A stretch of DNA of 64,000 bases from Gimesia alba (GTDB taxonomy: Bacteria; Planctomycetota; Planctomycetia; Planctomycetales; Planctomycetaceae): the NCBI RefSeq assembly GCF_007744675.1, contig NZ_CP036269.1, positions 5,993,546 to 6,057,545 of the forward strand, read 5' to 3'. Position 1 is the stretch's first letter; each line of letters opens with the position of its first letter. The notes beneath the pieces were generated by a model, which made no database searches, was not told the origin of the DNA, and saw nothing but the letters and a program-made list of their open reading frames with translations. The translations under genes were made by a program, and so were the position numbers. Below are positions 47,502 to 57,841 of this stretch, one piece after another.

Positions 47502-48797
47502 ATGTCATCCAGCCGACGCCCGAATAGTGAAAAAGAATTTGAACGAGCCCAGAAGGTCATCCCCGGAGGCGTGAATAGCCCTGCACGCGCTTTTGGCGCA
47601 GTAGGAGGTCACCCCGTGATTATCGATCGCGGGGAAGGACAATATCTCTACGACATTGACGGTAACCGATACATCGACTTCGTCGGATCCTGGGGGCCGC
47701 ATATTCTGGGTCATCGTCATCCCCGTGTGATGGCCAGCATTGAAGAAGCCCTCAAGAAAGGAACCAGCTTCGGCGCTCCCACATTACTGGAAACCGAACT
47801 GGCCGAACTCGTTGCTAAACTGGTGCCCTGCGTAGAAAAAATCCGCATGGTCAATTCAGGAACGGAAGCCGGGATGAGTGCCATTCGACTGGCCCGCGGT
47901 TATACCGGACGGGATAAAGTCATCAAATTTGCAGGCTGCTATCACGGCCACGTTGATAGCCTGCTGGTTCAGGCCGGAAGTGGTGCGTTGACTTTGGGAA
48001 CCCCTTCCAGCCCCGGCGTTCCCCAGGGATGTACGGCCGATACACTGGTGCTTGAGTACAACGATATCGAACAACTCAAAGAAACGTTTACCCAACTCGG
48101 CGATCAAATCGCCTGCGTCATTCTGGAGCCGATTGTGGGTAACATGGGCGTGGTACTTCCGGAACCTGGTTTTCTGGAAAGCGTCCGCGAACTCTGCACA
48201 CAGCACGGATCAGTTTTCATCATGGATGAAGTCATGACCGGTTTCCGCGTCGCCTTAGGGGGCGCGCAGCAGCGATTTAACATTATGCCTGACATCTGTA
48301 TGTTAGGAAAAGTGATTGGTGGCGGCATGCCCGTGGGTGCTTATGGCGGCAAAGCGGAAATCATGGACGCGATTTCTCCCGTCGGTACCGTCTATCAGGC
48401 GGGAACCCTCTCCGGAAACCCGATTGCAATGGCTTCAGGAATCGCCACGCTGGAATGCCTGAGAGAGACCAACCCCTATCCTCAACTGGAAGAAAAAACA
48501 CAGCGTTTAACCCAGGGACTGATAGCTGCTGCTACCAAAGCCGGACTGGAGCACACTCTGGCTAAGTGCGGTTCGATGTTTACTCTGTTTTTCAATCCGG
48601 AAAAAGTCACCAGCTACGCGATTTCAGCACACAATGATACCGCCCGTTTTGCACGCTACTTTCAAGGTATGCTGGATCGAGGCGTCTATCTTCCCTGCAG
48701 TCAGTTTGAAGCCAACTTTACTTCTACGATGCTGACGGATGAAGACATCGATCATACCATTCAAGCCGCTGAAGAGGTCCTGCAGGAAATTGCCTGA
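47502..48797 (+). CDS. hemL: Glutamate-1-semialdehyde 2,1-aminomutase
   Basis: 431 residues, a PLP-dependent enzyme forming 5-aminolevulinate in tetrapyrrole synthesis. [72 protein letters not shown] and [16 protein letters not shown] (PLP lysine Lys270) are all intact. The C5 pathway is therefore used here. It follows the propeller gene by 15 bases and converges on the M42 peptidase. Confidence 0.96.
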   Translation: MSSSRRPNSEKEFERAQKVIPGGVNSPARAFGAVGGHPVIIDRGEGQYLYDIDGNRYIDFVGSWGPHILGHRHPRVMASIEEALKKGTSFGAPTLLETELAELVAKLVPCVEKIRMVNSGTEAGMSAIRLARGYTGRDKVIKFAGCYHGHVDSLLVQAGSGALTLGTPSSPGVPQGCTADTLVLEYNDIEQLKETFTQLGDQIACVILEPIVGNMGVVLPEPGFLESVRELCTQHGSVFIMDEVMTGFRVALGGAQQRFNIMPDICMLGKVIGGGMPVGAYGGKAEIMDAISPVGTVYQAGTLSGNPIAMASGIATLECLRETNPYPQLEEKTQRLTQGLIAAATKAGLEHTLAKCGSMFTLFFNPEKVTSYAISAHNDTARFARYFQGMLDRGVYLPCSQFEANFTSTMLTDEDIDHTIQAAEEVLQEIA

Positions 48798-48834
48798 ATA
48801 GGCTCACTCTGATCATACGACTGAGACAGCCGAC

Positions 48835-49893
48835 TTACGGTGTGAAGTCGGTTGTCTCGGTGATGTTCAGACAGAACTCTGCCAGTAATTGTGCTGCGTG
48901 ATCGAGATCTTCTAACGAGACCACTTCCACCGGGCTGTGCATATAACGATTGGGGATCGCTACGATCCCGGTCGCCATACCGCCTTGATTTAACTGCATC
49001 GCATTGGCATCATTACCCGCCGGCCGGGAAATGCTGTTAATCTGGTAGCTCAGCTCATTCTTACTGGCCAGATCCGACAGTGTTGAAAAGACGACTGGAT
49101 TCACATTCGGCCCCCGATATACCACGGGCCCATTGCCAAGCCTGATATCGCCATTTTCCTGCTTGCTGACAGCCGGACAATCGGTTGCATGTGTCACATC
49201 GACGGCGATTCCGACTTCGGGTTGAATCGAATAAGCACTCGTTTTTGCGCCGCGCAATCCGATTTCTTCCTGAACGGTCGAAACGGAAAATACGCCAAAC
49301 TCGGGTGATTTTTCACTGACTTGCCGCAAGGCTTCCATCACCACCCAGACTCCCACCCGGTTATCCATTCCAGGGGCTGATGCCAACTGGTTCAGCATGG
49401 GGCGAAAGCCGAGCTCGAAGGTAATGGGATCGCCGATCGATACCAGCTCGCGAGCTTCATCTCCATTTTTAGCTCCGATATCAATCCAGAGATCTTTGAT
49501 TTCCGGGACGGTTTTTCTTTCTTCCGGGGTCAGTAGGTGAATGGCTTTCCGGGCAATGACACCATGCACGGGACCAGTCGCCGTATGCACCTGCATGTTC
49601 TGCCCCAGCAACATCTGGATATCCCAACCCCCAATCAAGTTGGCCCAAAGATAACCATCGTCGTCGATGTATTGCACTAATAGACCGATTTGATCGCAGT
49701 GCCCAGCCAACATAACGCGTCTCATGGCATCGGGATTGACGGCGGCAATCACATTTCCATGCAGGTCAGTTTTGACTTCATCGGCAAAGTTGCCAACGTA
49801 TTCACGGACCACTTCCTGAATGGGTTGTTCATAGCCAGATGGGGCCGGTGAGTGGAGCAGTTTCTTCAAAAAATCCAACGATTGCGCATCCAT
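48835..49893 (-). CDS. M42 family metallopeptidase
   Basis: 352 residues. The dinuclear-metal aminopeptidase family M42: MLAGHCDQIGLLV (His65, Asp67), GMDNRVGVWVV, STVQEEIGLRGAKTS, VDVTHATDCP and a final MHSPVEVVSLEDL supply the metal and catalytic residues. It has no signal peptide and so acts in the cytoplasm, trimming peptides. The length is normal. AGGAAAG lies just before the ATG on the minus strand. The enzyme name (glutamyl aminopeptidase, endoglucanase or frv-like) cannot be set from sequence alone. Confidence 0.92.
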   Translation of the reverse strand: MDAQSLDFLKKLLHSPAPSGYEQPIQEVVREYVGNFADEVKTDLHGNVIAAVNPDAMRRVMLAGHCDQIGLLVQYIDDDGYLWANLIGGWDIQMLLGQNMQVHTATGPVHGVIARKAIHLLTPEERKTVPEIKDLWIDIGAKNGDEARELVSIGDPITFELGFRPMLNQLASAPGMDNRVGVWVVMEALRQVSEKSPEFGVFSVSTVQEEIGLRGAKTSAYSIQPEVGIAVDVTHATDCPAVSKQENGDIRLGNGPVVYRGPNVNPVVFSTLSDLASKNELSYQINSISRPAGNDANAMQLNQGGMATGIVAIPNRYMHSPVEVVSLEDLDHAAQLLAEFCLNITETTDFTP

Positions 49894-50299
49894 GAGAACT
49901 TTCCTGGAAGATTGAGGGTTTTAACTTCTATACGAAATAGCACCTCTCAAACTCCCTATGTGTGCTATCCCAGAAGCCGTATGTAAGTGGCTTAATTCTA
50001 GTGACTTATGATATTTTTTCAATCCGCCTTTAAAATTGGCTAAGAAACCGATTTCGGGAGAAGATGCTGACAGACTCCGAGAACGAAAAATTGTACAAAA
50101 AGTCCCGCTCATCCCAGGAATCTTTAAGCTAAGCTTTCAATATGATTAGAGCCAATTGAGCGGGGTGATTCCTGACTCGAAAGCTGCTTCCTGACAATAA
50201 ATTAGTATTACGATCGACATTCAATGTCTGGAAGTGAACGAGTGACGAAAGCGATGTCAGGTTGTTTCATTTGCGCAGAATGATATTGAGGGCAGATTA
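49894..50299. other. Intergenic region between M42 peptidase and HDOD gene
   Basis: 406 bases between divergent genes. A 63-codon frame on the minus strand (49921-50112) has no start site or recognisable features and is not accepted. No terminator, repeat or RNA element was recognised. Confidence 0.4.
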
Positions 50300-51220
50300 A
50301 TGGACTGGACAAAATTACGCAAAGAACTGATTGGTGAGGGAAAGCAAAGTCCACTTCCTTCTACAATCAAACTTCCAATGTTGCCGAAAGCCGTGATGGA
50401 ATTTTCACGCAAGGCGGAAGATCCCAAGTCGACTCCTAAAGAGCTCAGTAAAATCATCGAAACCGACGCTGGTATTTCCTGCGAATTATTACGGATGGTC
50501 AATTCCAGCGCATTCGGATTACGCCGCAAAGTTTCATCGATTCAACAGACAATCACACTTCTGGGAATTCGTTCGACCAAGCTGTTTTTGGTCACCACAG
50601 GGTTGAAGCAGGCGATGTCGTCAAATGACTCGAAGCTGATCAATCTACCGAACTTCTGGAGCACGAACCTGGAACGTGCCTTAACGGCTCGGGAAGTAGC
50701 TCGCTTGATGAAAGTCGATCCCGACGTGGCATTTTCTGCAGCCATGCTGCAGGATTTTCTCTTGCCGGTCTTATCGAAAGAACTATTCGACCTATATCTG
50801 CAGTTTACAATCAACCAGGACAACGATCCCTGTCTGTTAAAAGATTATGAGCGCAGACACTTCAGTTGGGATCACTGTGCGGCTTCTGCGAATGTGATGC
50901 TGGACTGGTCTTTCCCAGACGATTTGATTTGCTCTGTCTACCTGCACCATGAAGGGCTGAGATTGTTGACAGACGAAAAACTGGGGAAGACCCCCGCTGC
51001 CGCCGTTGCCGTAGCATCGTTGATCCCCGATCCCCTGCGACAGGATCCGAACGGGTTAAACCAACTCTTGGCGCTGAATGAAGCCTGGAATGAGTTCAAT
51101 CTGTTTGAGATTGCCGAAAAGATAGATACTGAACTCAGAGAAGAGTCGACGGCAGCCAGCAATTATCTCTCTCTAAAGAACCGTCTGGAAAAGCACGCCG
51201 TGCTGGTCGAGAACGAATAG
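50300..51220 (+). CDS. HDOD domain signalling protein
   Basis: 306 residues. Residues about 20-220 form an HDOD domain: LPMLPKAVMEFSRKAEDP, LSKIIETDAGISCELLRMVN, SSAFGLRRKVSSIQQTITLL and LGIRSTKLFLV. HDOD proteins lack the HD-GYP hydrolase residues and act as protein-interaction modules in signal transduction. The C-terminus (220-306) is helical with no added domain. It converges on the STAS gene with 61 bases between stops. A weak ribosome-binding site precedes the ATG. Confidence 0.88.
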   Translation: MDWTKLRKELIGEGKQSPLPSTIKLPMLPKAVMEFSRKAEDPKSTPKELSKIIETDAGISCELLRMVNSSAFGLRRKVSSIQQTITLLGIRSTKLFLVTTGLKQAMSSNDSKLINLPNFWSTNLERALTAREVARLMKVDPDVAFSAAMLQDFLLPVLSKELFDLYLQFTINQDNDPCLLKDYERRHFSWDHCAASANVMLDWSFPDDLICSVYLHHEGLRLLTDEKLGKTPAAAVAVASLIPDPLRQDPNGLNQLLALNEAWNEFNLFEIAEKIDTELREESTAASNYLSLKNRLEKHAVLVENE

Positions 51221-51281
51221 ATATTGAGACCAGAACAATCAACAAATGTCTGGTCGATACTTCGTGAGATGATTTCGGTCC

Positions 51282-51722
51282 CTATGAAGCGGTTGTGGAA
51301 TAATCACTTGATGGTTTCAGGCTTTTCTCCCACTTTTCTTTCTCTGCTCTGATTTGCTCTTCAGTCGGTTTTTCCTGATCGACAGTCTGATCACTTTTTA
51401 GCAGATAGCGTCCGTCCTCAGTATGCTGGCAAAACTGTTTGAACCAGAGCATGCTGGCCACGTTCGGTTGCGGACTGTAAAGCGTGACCGCGATCCCTTT
51501 TTCATAGAGATCGTAGAGCATACCGAAAAAGCCACTCGGAATGTATTTCACAAATGTCAGCTCGACACCAATCGATTTACATTTTTCTTTATCGACCAGG
51601 CGGGTTAGAGTTTCACGCAGCAAGGCTAGATCCGCTCCGTCCCAGATTTCCATTGTTCCGAAATCCAGAACAGTCACTCCTTCACGCACATAGACGCTCA
51701 TTCGATCGCGTTTTGAAGCCAT
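51282..51722 (-). CDS. STAS-like anti-sigma-factor-antagonist-type protein
   Basis: 146 residues from the ATG at 51722 (a further in-frame ATG at 51812 would add 30 residues but has no ribosome-binding site). The core DRMSVYVREGVTVLDFGTME followed by KSIGVELTFVKYIPSGFFGM fits the STAS fold; the Ser in YIPSGFFG aligns with the phosphorylated serine of SpoIIAA-like proteins. A Lys/Glu-rich tail follows (about 115-146). It may switch with a partner kinase in a partner-switching pathway. Its convergent neighbour is an HDOD protein. Confidence 0.75.
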   Translation of the reverse strand: MASKRDRMSVYVREGVTVLDFGTMEIWDGADLALLRETLTRLVDKEKCKSIGVELTFVKYIPSGFFGMLYDLYEKGIAVTLYSPQPNVASMLWFKQFCQHTEDGRYLLKSDQTVDQEKPTEEQIRAEKEKWEKSLKPSSDYSTTAS

Positions 51723-52204
51723 GCTGTCGTTCTCTCTTTCTGCTTGTTGAGTATCAATGCTGTTGAACAGTGAACTGTTAAGAAGATTGAATAGACGCAA
51801 AGAGCGGGCCATTTTTGTACCGAATCGTTTACTCCCTGTTTAAAGAATCGATAAACCTCTGATAGGAAGAGACTTAAGAATTATTCACTCTTATCAGATT
51901 CATATTCTCTTAACAAAGACTGTTGTGTTTTTTCTACATCGGGACAACGTATGGTGTAAAAAGACATCACGACTGATCTGAATGTCGAAACACTCGGAAG
52001 TGGCAAGCCTTTACGCTCTGCTGCAATTACTATTCATTTCTACGAACAGCAGGCGACAAGCGTTGGATTTTGGCAACACAAAGCAGGAGTCAGAGGGGGA
52101 CGTTTGAGGGCGAAAAATCTAACAACCCAAAGTGCGGAACTGTACAAACAACAAAGCGTACAGGAATCAATCAGGATTATTTCCGTGTTCGTCCGTGGCT
52201 AATT
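51723..52204. other. Intergenic region between STAS gene and sulfatase
   Basis: 482 bases. The first 90 form an open in-frame extension of the STAS gene without a start signal. Near 52172-52200 TTCCGTGTTCGTCCGTGGCT is a weak inverted relative of the CACGAAAAGCACG block seen at 11957 and 24183. Nothing else is recognised. Confidence 0.4.
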
Positions 52205-53653
52205 TTACTTCGAAGACGCCGCCTTTTTCTTCGGCTTCTGATTGAAATTACGAATGGAATCAGGAATCTGAGCCTGCATTTCCTCGTACAATTTCTTCAG
52301 TCGCGCCACGACCTGCGGATTCTGTTTCGCAACGTTGTGCTGCTCCCCCGGGTCGTCTTCAAGATTGAATAACATCATCGGAGCAGGCCGATCTCCCGTT
52401 AATAGTCCGGGTGGCTGATCGGGCATGGCCTGTTCATAAGGGGCAATGATCGTCACACCGTCAGGGCCGCGCGGATCAATCCAGTCTTTCCCCTGATTGG
52501 CCAGAAGCTGACGCGGGGACTGTTTCACATGCATTTTCCAGGGACCACTGCGCACGGTAAACAGGAAGTTTCCTTTCATTGAATACAGAGCGTTATGTGG
52601 AGTCTTTGCCTGCTCTGTCAGAACGGGAAACAGATCCTTTCCATCAATGACCCGGTCGGTTGGCACAGGGATGCCCGCCTGTTTCAAGATGGTGGGAAAA
52701 ATATCAATCGAACCGCAGTTGGTATCGATGACTTGCCCTTTGGGAATTTTCCCCGGCCAGCGTGCAATCATCGGCACCCGCAGCCCCCCTTCCCAACTGG
52801 TCGACTTCATCCCGGAGAGCCCCGCGGTATGGCCGCCAAACCAGGGACCATTATCCGAGGTAAAAATCACGAACGTATTCTCATCCAGATCCAGTTCCTT
52901 GAGCGTTTTAAAAATCTCACCCACGCTCCAGTCCAGTTCGGCAATCACATCGCCGTATAACCCTGCCCCGCTCTTTTTGTAGAATGCTTCGGAAGCCGCC
53001 AAAGGCTTGTGTGGCATGGCATGAGGCAGATAGAGAAAGAAAGGCCGCTTCTGATTTTCACGAATAAATTCCACCGCACGGTCCGTATAGCGTTTCGTCA
53101 GATTCGCCTGTATGACCGGATATTCGAGGACCTTTTCCCCTTTCATCAAATTGACGGGACGCATGTCATTCGAATACAGAATTCCCAGGTAGTCATCAAA
53201 GCCGTGCCGCGTGGGATAAAATTGCGGATCGTGCCCCAAATGCCACTTGCCGACACAGATCGTCGCATAGCCATTCTGCTTCAATTTTTCACTCAGCAGA
53301 ACTTCACTGTCGGGGATTCCCACTCCATTTCGAAACTGGCCTCCATCGGGAGCAGGGTTAAACCAGACGCCATGTCGCCAGGGATAGCGGCCTGTCAGCA
53401 GAGTCGCACGCGAAGGAGCACAATAGGGGACAGGCACATTAAACTGAGTCAGGCGGGCGCCCTCTGCTGCCATTCGATTGAGATTCGGAGTTTTAAACTT
53501 GGGATGACCATAACATTCCAGATCGCCATAACCCAGGTCATCGGCAAAAATCACGATGAAATTCGGTTTTGCTTTTGATTCCTTAGCGAAAAGAGCCTGC
53601 TGCGAGCAAAGTATCAGGCATACGAAACAAACGATGATTCTTTGAATGGCCAT
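52205..53653 (-). CDS. Secreted sulfatase (arylsulfatase A type)
   Basis: 482 residues. It starts with a signal peptide (MAIQRIIVCFVCLILCSQQA, cleavage near LFAK); AGGAA lies about nine bases before this ATG, so an upstream frame of 49 codons is rejected. The formylglycine motif CAPSR begins at Cys78, and FADDLGYGDLECYG gives the metal-binding aspartates. FTSDNGPWFGGHTAGLSG and the block GGLRVPMIARWPGKIP are typical of arylsulfatase A/GALNS-type enzymes. The C-terminus is Lys-rich. Glycan sulfates are the likely substrate. It is divergent from the DUF900 gene. Confidence 0.94.
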   Translation of the reverse strand: MAIQRIIVCFVCLILCSQQALFAKESKAKPNFIVIFADDLGYGDLECYGHPKFKTPNLNRMAAEGARLTQFNVPVPYCAPSRATLLTGRYPWRHGVWFNPAPDGGQFRNGVGIPDSEVLLSEKLKQNGYATICVGKWHLGHDPQFYPTRHGFDDYLGILYSNDMRPVNLMKGEKVLEYPVIQANLTKRYTDRAVEFIRENQKRPFFLYLPHAMPHKPLAASEAFYKKSGAGLYGDVIAELDWSVGEIFKTLKELDLDENTFVIFTSDNGPWFGGHTAGLSGMKSTSWEGGLRVPMIARWPGKIPKGQVIDTNCGSIDIFPTILKQAGIPVPTDRVIDGKDLFPVLTEQAKTPHNALYSMKGNFLFTVRSGPWKMHVKQSPRQLLANQGKDWIDPRGPDGVTIIAPYEQAMPDQPPGLLTGDRPAPMMLFNLEDDPGEQHNVAKQNPQVVARLKKLYEEMQAQIPDSIRNFNQKPKKKAASSK

Positions 53654-53923
53654 CAATGTGGATTCCTGTTTGAAGGGGAGCACTGCTTTCAACCCAAGAA
53701 CTGAGAACGGGAAAATTTCCCTTCCTTCAGCATATAGGCACGAGAATCCAAAGTAAACAATGGAACGCTGGAAGAGATGTGACTTGAACAGAAGCGTCAA
53801 AACAGCCCCAATGAGTGGTCATTGGTCCTCGATTCCATCTTGAGCCAATTGGTAATATCCACTATTTTTCACAATTAACCGACCGGACAGCGCAGCTGGA
53901 ACTGCTTCAATCTGCAAGGACGC

Positions 53924-55201
53924 ATGATGAACACTTCAAAATTCGTGATTACACTGGCACTGATGGGATTCGCTCTCACCGGGTGTAGTGGTGCCAGAGA
54001 CTCCAAATCTAGCGGAAAACCAGAACAACGGCAGCAACAGGCAGAGAGCCCGTTGCCTGATTCAGAAGAAGAACAGGCCGGTTCAGCACCAGATAAGAGT
54101 GTGTCTGGGGAACAAAAACATGAGACCGTTCGCGTGTTCTATGGCACGGATCGTAACTTGACAGGCTCCACTCAACCCAAGCAATTTTTTGGTGCCGAAC
54201 GTGCCAGCCTGTCACTCGGTTTTTGCGATGTCAGCATCCCGAAAACCCACCAGGAAGGAAAACTGGAATCGCCGAAGATCTGGAAACTGGAATTTCGGGA
54301 AAATCCGGATAAGCATGTTGTGTTGAAGTCGGTCGAGCCAGCATCCGGCTCCGAGTTTCTCACGACTCTGCGCGAAACGATTCAGAATTCGATCGAAGTT
54401 GAACAGACTCCCGAAGGAGAAGTCAGTACAGGCGGAGAAGCATTTATCTTTATCCACGGCTATAACAACTCATTTGAAGACGCTGCACGCCGAACTGCTC
54501 AAATCGCCTATGACCTGAAATTCAAAGGGGCACCTTTGATGTATAGCTGGCCTTCCCAGGCAAAAGGCTCACTCTGGGCATATAAAGAGGATGCGCGTAC
54601 CGCACAGTGGTGTGAAGAGAATGTGACCCTGTTCGTTGAAGCGATTGCTTACGAATCGGGAGCCCGCAAAATTCATCTGATCGCGCATAGTATGGGAAAC
54701 CGGGTATTGTCGCGTGCGTTGAAGAACATTTCACAAAAACTGGCTGCCTCCGGAGAAACGCAGCCACTGTTTAATGAAGTGATTCTGACTGCCCCGGATA
54801 TTGATGCTCAGATTTTCAAAGATTCGATCGCCCCCCATATTGTTCAGACAGCGAATCGCTTTACCATTTATTCTTCTTCAGACGATCTGGCTTTGAAAGC
54901 CTCGCGCGTTGCCAATTCGTTCTGGCATGAACGGCTGGGAGAAGGGGGATCCTATCTGACTGTATTCCCGAAATATAAACAGATCAATGTCGTTGATGCT
55001 TCCGACATCGATACGAACCTGTTTGCATTGGGACACTCTTATCATGCCGACAATGTCACTGTTCTGTCTGATGTCAAACAGGTCTTTCAAGGCGTCCCTG
55101 TCGGCGATCGTGGACTACGATCCTTACTGGAGAACCTTGCCTGGAAATTCCAAAGCAAACGCAGTCTTCTCGGACGCGTATTCAAAGGCACATTTCGCTA
55201 A
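53924..55201 (+). CDS. DUF900-type alpha/beta hydrolase lipoprotein
   Basis: 425 residues. It starts with a lipobox signal (LTGC, Cys21), so it is probably a lipoprotein. Residues about 30-65 are a Ser/Gln/Glu-rich linker. VRVFYGTDRN (about 69-78) opens the DUF900 domain, and the hydrolase block FIFIHGYNNSFEDAAR (oxyanion region) and HLIAHSMGNR (nucleophile Ser256) follow. Family members have no defined substrate; an esterase or lipase role is likely. The 3' end faces the convergent DUF309 gene across a hairpin. Confidence 0.88.
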   Translation: MMNTSKFVITLALMGFALTGCSGARDSKSSGKPEQRQQQAESPLPDSEEEQAGSAPDKSVSGEQKHETVRVFYGTDRNLTGSTQPKQFFGAERASLSLGFCDVSIPKTHQEGKLESPKIWKLEFRENPDKHVVLKSVEPASGSEFLTTLRETIQNSIEVEQTPEGEVSTGGEAFIFIHGYNNSFEDAARRTAQIAYDLKFKGAPLMYSWPSQAKGSLWAYKEDARTAQWCEENVTLFVEAIAYESGARKIHLIAHSMGNRVLSRALKNISQKLAASGETQPLFNEVILTAPDIDAQIFKDSIAPHIVQTANRFTIYSSSDDLALKASRVANSFWHERLGEGGSYLTVFPKYKQINVVDASDIDTNLFALGHSYHADNVTVLSDVKQVFQGVPVGDRGLRSLLENLAWKFQSKRSLLGRVFKGTFR

Positions 55202-55221
55202 GCGGATTCCCTTCAATACTA

Positions 55222-55275
55222 TAAAAAAAGAGCACACAAAGAAGAACTTCAAAGAATTCTTGCTCTGTGTGCTCT
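55222..55275 (-). terminator. Terminator of the DUF309 gene (minus strand)
   Basis: A 10-bp outer stem AGAGCACACA/TGTGTGCTCT (55229-55238, 55266-55275) with a partly paired AT-rich inner part is followed, reading leftwards, by seven T (AAAAAAA on the plus strand at 55223-55229). It sits between genes ending at 55201 and 55312, so it may stop both. Confidence 0.85.
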
Positions 55276-55311
55276 ATGATTCAATACCGCCACTTTCGCA
55301 GCTGATTGAGA

Positions 55312-55872
55312 TTAACCGAGGGGAAACGGCTCCGGTTCCAACAGGAACGGGAAGACGCGAATCGGTTCGCCCATTGTCAGATCATCGGGATAACGGAGTT
55401 GGGCAGCACGGTCAGCGGCAAACTGCAGCTTGGTTAATTCCAGTCCGCAGTAATGGTCAGCATTGGATTCAGCAGCGACATCGGCAAAGACTTCACCGGC
55501 AGAAGCAGCATGACGTCGAACGCCGTGAATACTACCTTCCCGAACTTTGATTCCAGCAGCGGACAGCTTCACCAGTCCTTTTAAGAACCGGCCGGGAATC
55601 GAATCGGGACCACAGACGCGTAACAGACGTTCCCATTCGTCGTGGGCTTCCCAGTAGAATCCCAGGTTGAAATAATCAATGGCGTTCAAATAATTTCGAT
55701 GTTCTACCCAGTTATCCTCGGTCAACGCCTTCGGGGGTTTGGGTTTATTACCGTAGCTGTGTCCCTTAGGATCGCGATAGGGATGCGGCAAGTTTTTGCC
55801 AGGAACAAAAGTATATTCCGGCAGCCGGGACGAAGGTAATAAACGCACAACATCAGCAACAGGATAAACCAT
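55312..55872 (-). CDS. DUF309 domain protein
   Basis: 186 residues. The helical DUF309 block is present at about 65-115: [40 protein letters not shown] and [17 protein letters not shown]309 proteins are small and widespread and have no proven activity. The first 60 residues are Pro/Lys-rich and the C-terminus has Pro/Phe-rich turns ([16 protein letters not shown]). No signal peptide. It has a strong terminator immediately downstream. Confidence 0.8.
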   Translation of the reverse strand: MVYPVADVVRLLPSSRLPEYTFVPGKNLPHPYRDPKGHSYGNKPKPPKALTEDNWVEHRNYLNAIDYFNLGFYWEAHDEWERLLRVCGPDSIPGRFLKGLVKLSAAGIKVREGSIHGVRRHAASAGEVFADVAAESNADHYCGLELTKLQFAADRAAQLRYPDDLTMGEPIRVFPFLLEPEPFPLG

Positions 55873-56397
55873 CCTTTAAAATCTCCAATTTCTCTTTTAC
55901 TAGCTTAGGTCAACAGGTTCTTGGGCCATCTGCACACGATCTATTTTCTGTGCACGATGATTCCGAGTGATAAAGTAATGTCAGGTCATACCTAACTTAT
56001 TTATTCATAAGAGGTTCCGTAACGATAGCGCTAAACCTCACTATTTGGGCTCCGCCCTCTTTCTATCAGGGTGGCTCGTAATCGGCTCAAGTAACAGCAT
56101 TGATTTAATGACGCATTGAGCAAAGGGGCAGGAAACTGAAAAACAAGCTGAAATCGCCTGTTCTACAAGCCTTATAGTGCCATCATATACGAGCATTTTC
56201 TAACATAAAGAGCAGATTTTATAATTTGGAGTATTTTCGCAAATTTCACTGTTTTCTAGTTCCAATCAGGTGAAATAGCGATGAAAGAGGAGTCCGTTTT
56301 CTGCTGAGACAAACATTGAAAGTCTACTTACTGAAATGACTTACACTGCTCTCTATCTCTACCGTGAGAGTAAACCTGTGAAAACAGTCCCTGCCCG
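55873..56397. other. Intergenic region between DUF309 gene and sulfatase
   Basis: 525 bases, the longest gene-free stretch apart from the repeat spacer at 24 kb. It is AT-rich with no credible frame, no copies of the dispersed repeats and no terminator-like hairpin. It would hold the promoter of the DUF309 gene. Confidence 0.4.
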
Positions 56398-57834
56398 TCA
56401 GGGCTTGGGAGAAGCCCCCTTGGCAGCTTTCTGACGTGCCTCTTCCGCTCGTATCTTTCGAGCGGAGATACTGCGAAATTCCCAGGGAAGCTTGCTGTTT
56501 TCCGGCAGGGAATCCAGCACTCGTTTCAGCTGAGTGTGGGACTTCAGGCTCGCCCCCTCTGTTCGCATGCGCTGGGAGTCTGCCAAGTCATGCTGTTCCA
56601 GCGGATCTTCTGAGAGGTCATAGAATTCACCAGAGGAATAGAGTTTGAATCTTTGATCTCTTACCACCCGCTGTTTGTAATACTGAGTCAGACACCAGGG
56701 ACGCCAGGGCTTATTGAGAGGCTGATTTAGAATTTGCGGGGCGAACGACCTCCCGTCAATAGTGACTCCTTTCGGAAGCGGCGCCTTGGCCAGCTCCACC
56801 AACGTTGGCAGGATGTCAGAAACGTCGATCAGGTCATCACTGATTCGCTCTGATCCCACCAGCTTGGGACAGTTCACAATCAACGGCATATTGATGCCCT
56901 GCTCTTTGAGAGAATAAATCCCCTCAGCAGAAATACGTCCGTTGATACGGCCCCCCAAACTTTGTTCCGCGTTCTGGTCCGTCCCGTTGTCGGTGCCATT
57001 ATCGGGAACAATAAACAAAATCGTATTGTCGCGAATGCCGAGCTCGTCCATCGCTTTGACCAGGCGACCGATCAAATGGTCCGAATAATTCAGCATGCCG
57101 GCAAATTGTTCACGCGGCGTCAACTCTTTCCCCAGATTGTGCGGCGTATGAACGACGGGGATATGCGTCAGGATCGCCGAATAGTAAGCACAGAACGGCT
57201 TATCGCGATGCGTTTTCATATACTCAATCAGATAGTCCGTAAAAATATCCGGACCGAATTTCCCCTTCGTATCCAGTCGCTTTCCATTCTGAATGACGTA
57301 CGGGTCCCAATACCGTTTTTTATGAGCCGGGTGTCCTTTCTTGCCTTCAGGAAAGATGCAGTATTCCTGGAAGCCATGCTTGATCAGGGCGTCTTTCTGT
57401 TCCGGATCGAACAAGTCATTGATCTGCCACTTTCCGGAGATGCAGGTGTCATAACCGGCGTCTCTCAAGATGCGGGCAAAACAGATCTCCCGGTTCCAAT
57501 CGAAATAGCCACCTCCATAAATCGCCGGGTCGTGATGAGTATGCCAGCCGGAGCGGAAGGGATAGCGACCTGTCAGCAGCATATGCCGCGTTGTACTACA
57601 GACGGGTGTCACGTAACAGTTGCGGAACCGCAGTCCGGTATAAGCTAGATGATCAATCGTTGGCGTCTGATTTTCCTCGCTGCCATAACAGCGAAACCAA
57701 TCCTTGCCGACGTTATCGAGCAGAATAAAAATGATATTCGGTCGTTTGTCTGTTTTTTCTGCGGCCGACAACTGAGTCAGATTCAGCGCTAACAGACAGA
57801 ACAGAATACAGCCGGATTGAGTCAGACGTTTCAT
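56398..57834 (-). CDS. Sulfatase with an atypical formylglycine motif
   Basis: 478 residues. It opens with a signal peptide (MKRLTQSGCILFCLLALNLT) and has the overall sulfatase layout: metal block FILLDNVGKDWFRCYG, a motif CSTTR at Cys79-Arg83, IVPDNGTDNG near residue 290 and LYDLSEDPLEQHDL-type tail. The third position of CxPxR is Thr instead of Pro or Ala, and the first metal aspartate pair is DN rather than DD. The modification by the formylglycine-generating enzyme may therefore be altered or absent. It starts seven bases after the stop of the Nramp-like gene, so these two genes form an operon. Confidence 0.88.
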   Translation of the reverse strand: MKRLTQSGCILFCLLALNLTQLSAAEKTDKRPNIIFILLDNVGKDWFRCYGSEENQTPTIDHLAYTGLRFRNCYVTPVCSTTRHMLLTGRYPFRSGWHTHHDPAIYGGGYFDWNREICFARILRDAGYDTCISGKWQINDLFDPEQKDALIKHGFQEYCIFPEGKKGHPAHKKRYWDPYVIQNGKRLDTKGKFGPDIFTDYLIEYMKTHRDKPFCAYYSAILTHIPVVHTPHNLGKELTPREQFAGMLNYSDHLIGRLVKAMDELGIRDNTILFIVPDNGTDNGTDQNAEQSLGGRINGRISAEGIYSLKEQGINMPLIVNCPKLVGSERISDDLIDVSDILPTLVELAKAPLPKGVTIDGRSFAPQILNQPLNKPWRPWCLTQYYKQRVVRDQRFKLYSSGEFYDLSEDPLEQHDLADSQRMRTEGASLKSHTQLKRVLDSLPENSKLPWEFRSISARKIRAEEARQKAAKGASPKP

Positions 57835-57841
57835 AAGACTT

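Noticed and set aside
49921-50112. 63-codon minus-strand frame
   Set aside because: No start signal or conserved features; it lies in a promoter-type spacer.
53654-53800. 49-codon upstream extension of the sulfatase at 52205
   Set aside because: It would place a non-signal sequence before the signal peptide; the ATG at 53653 has its own ribosome-binding site.
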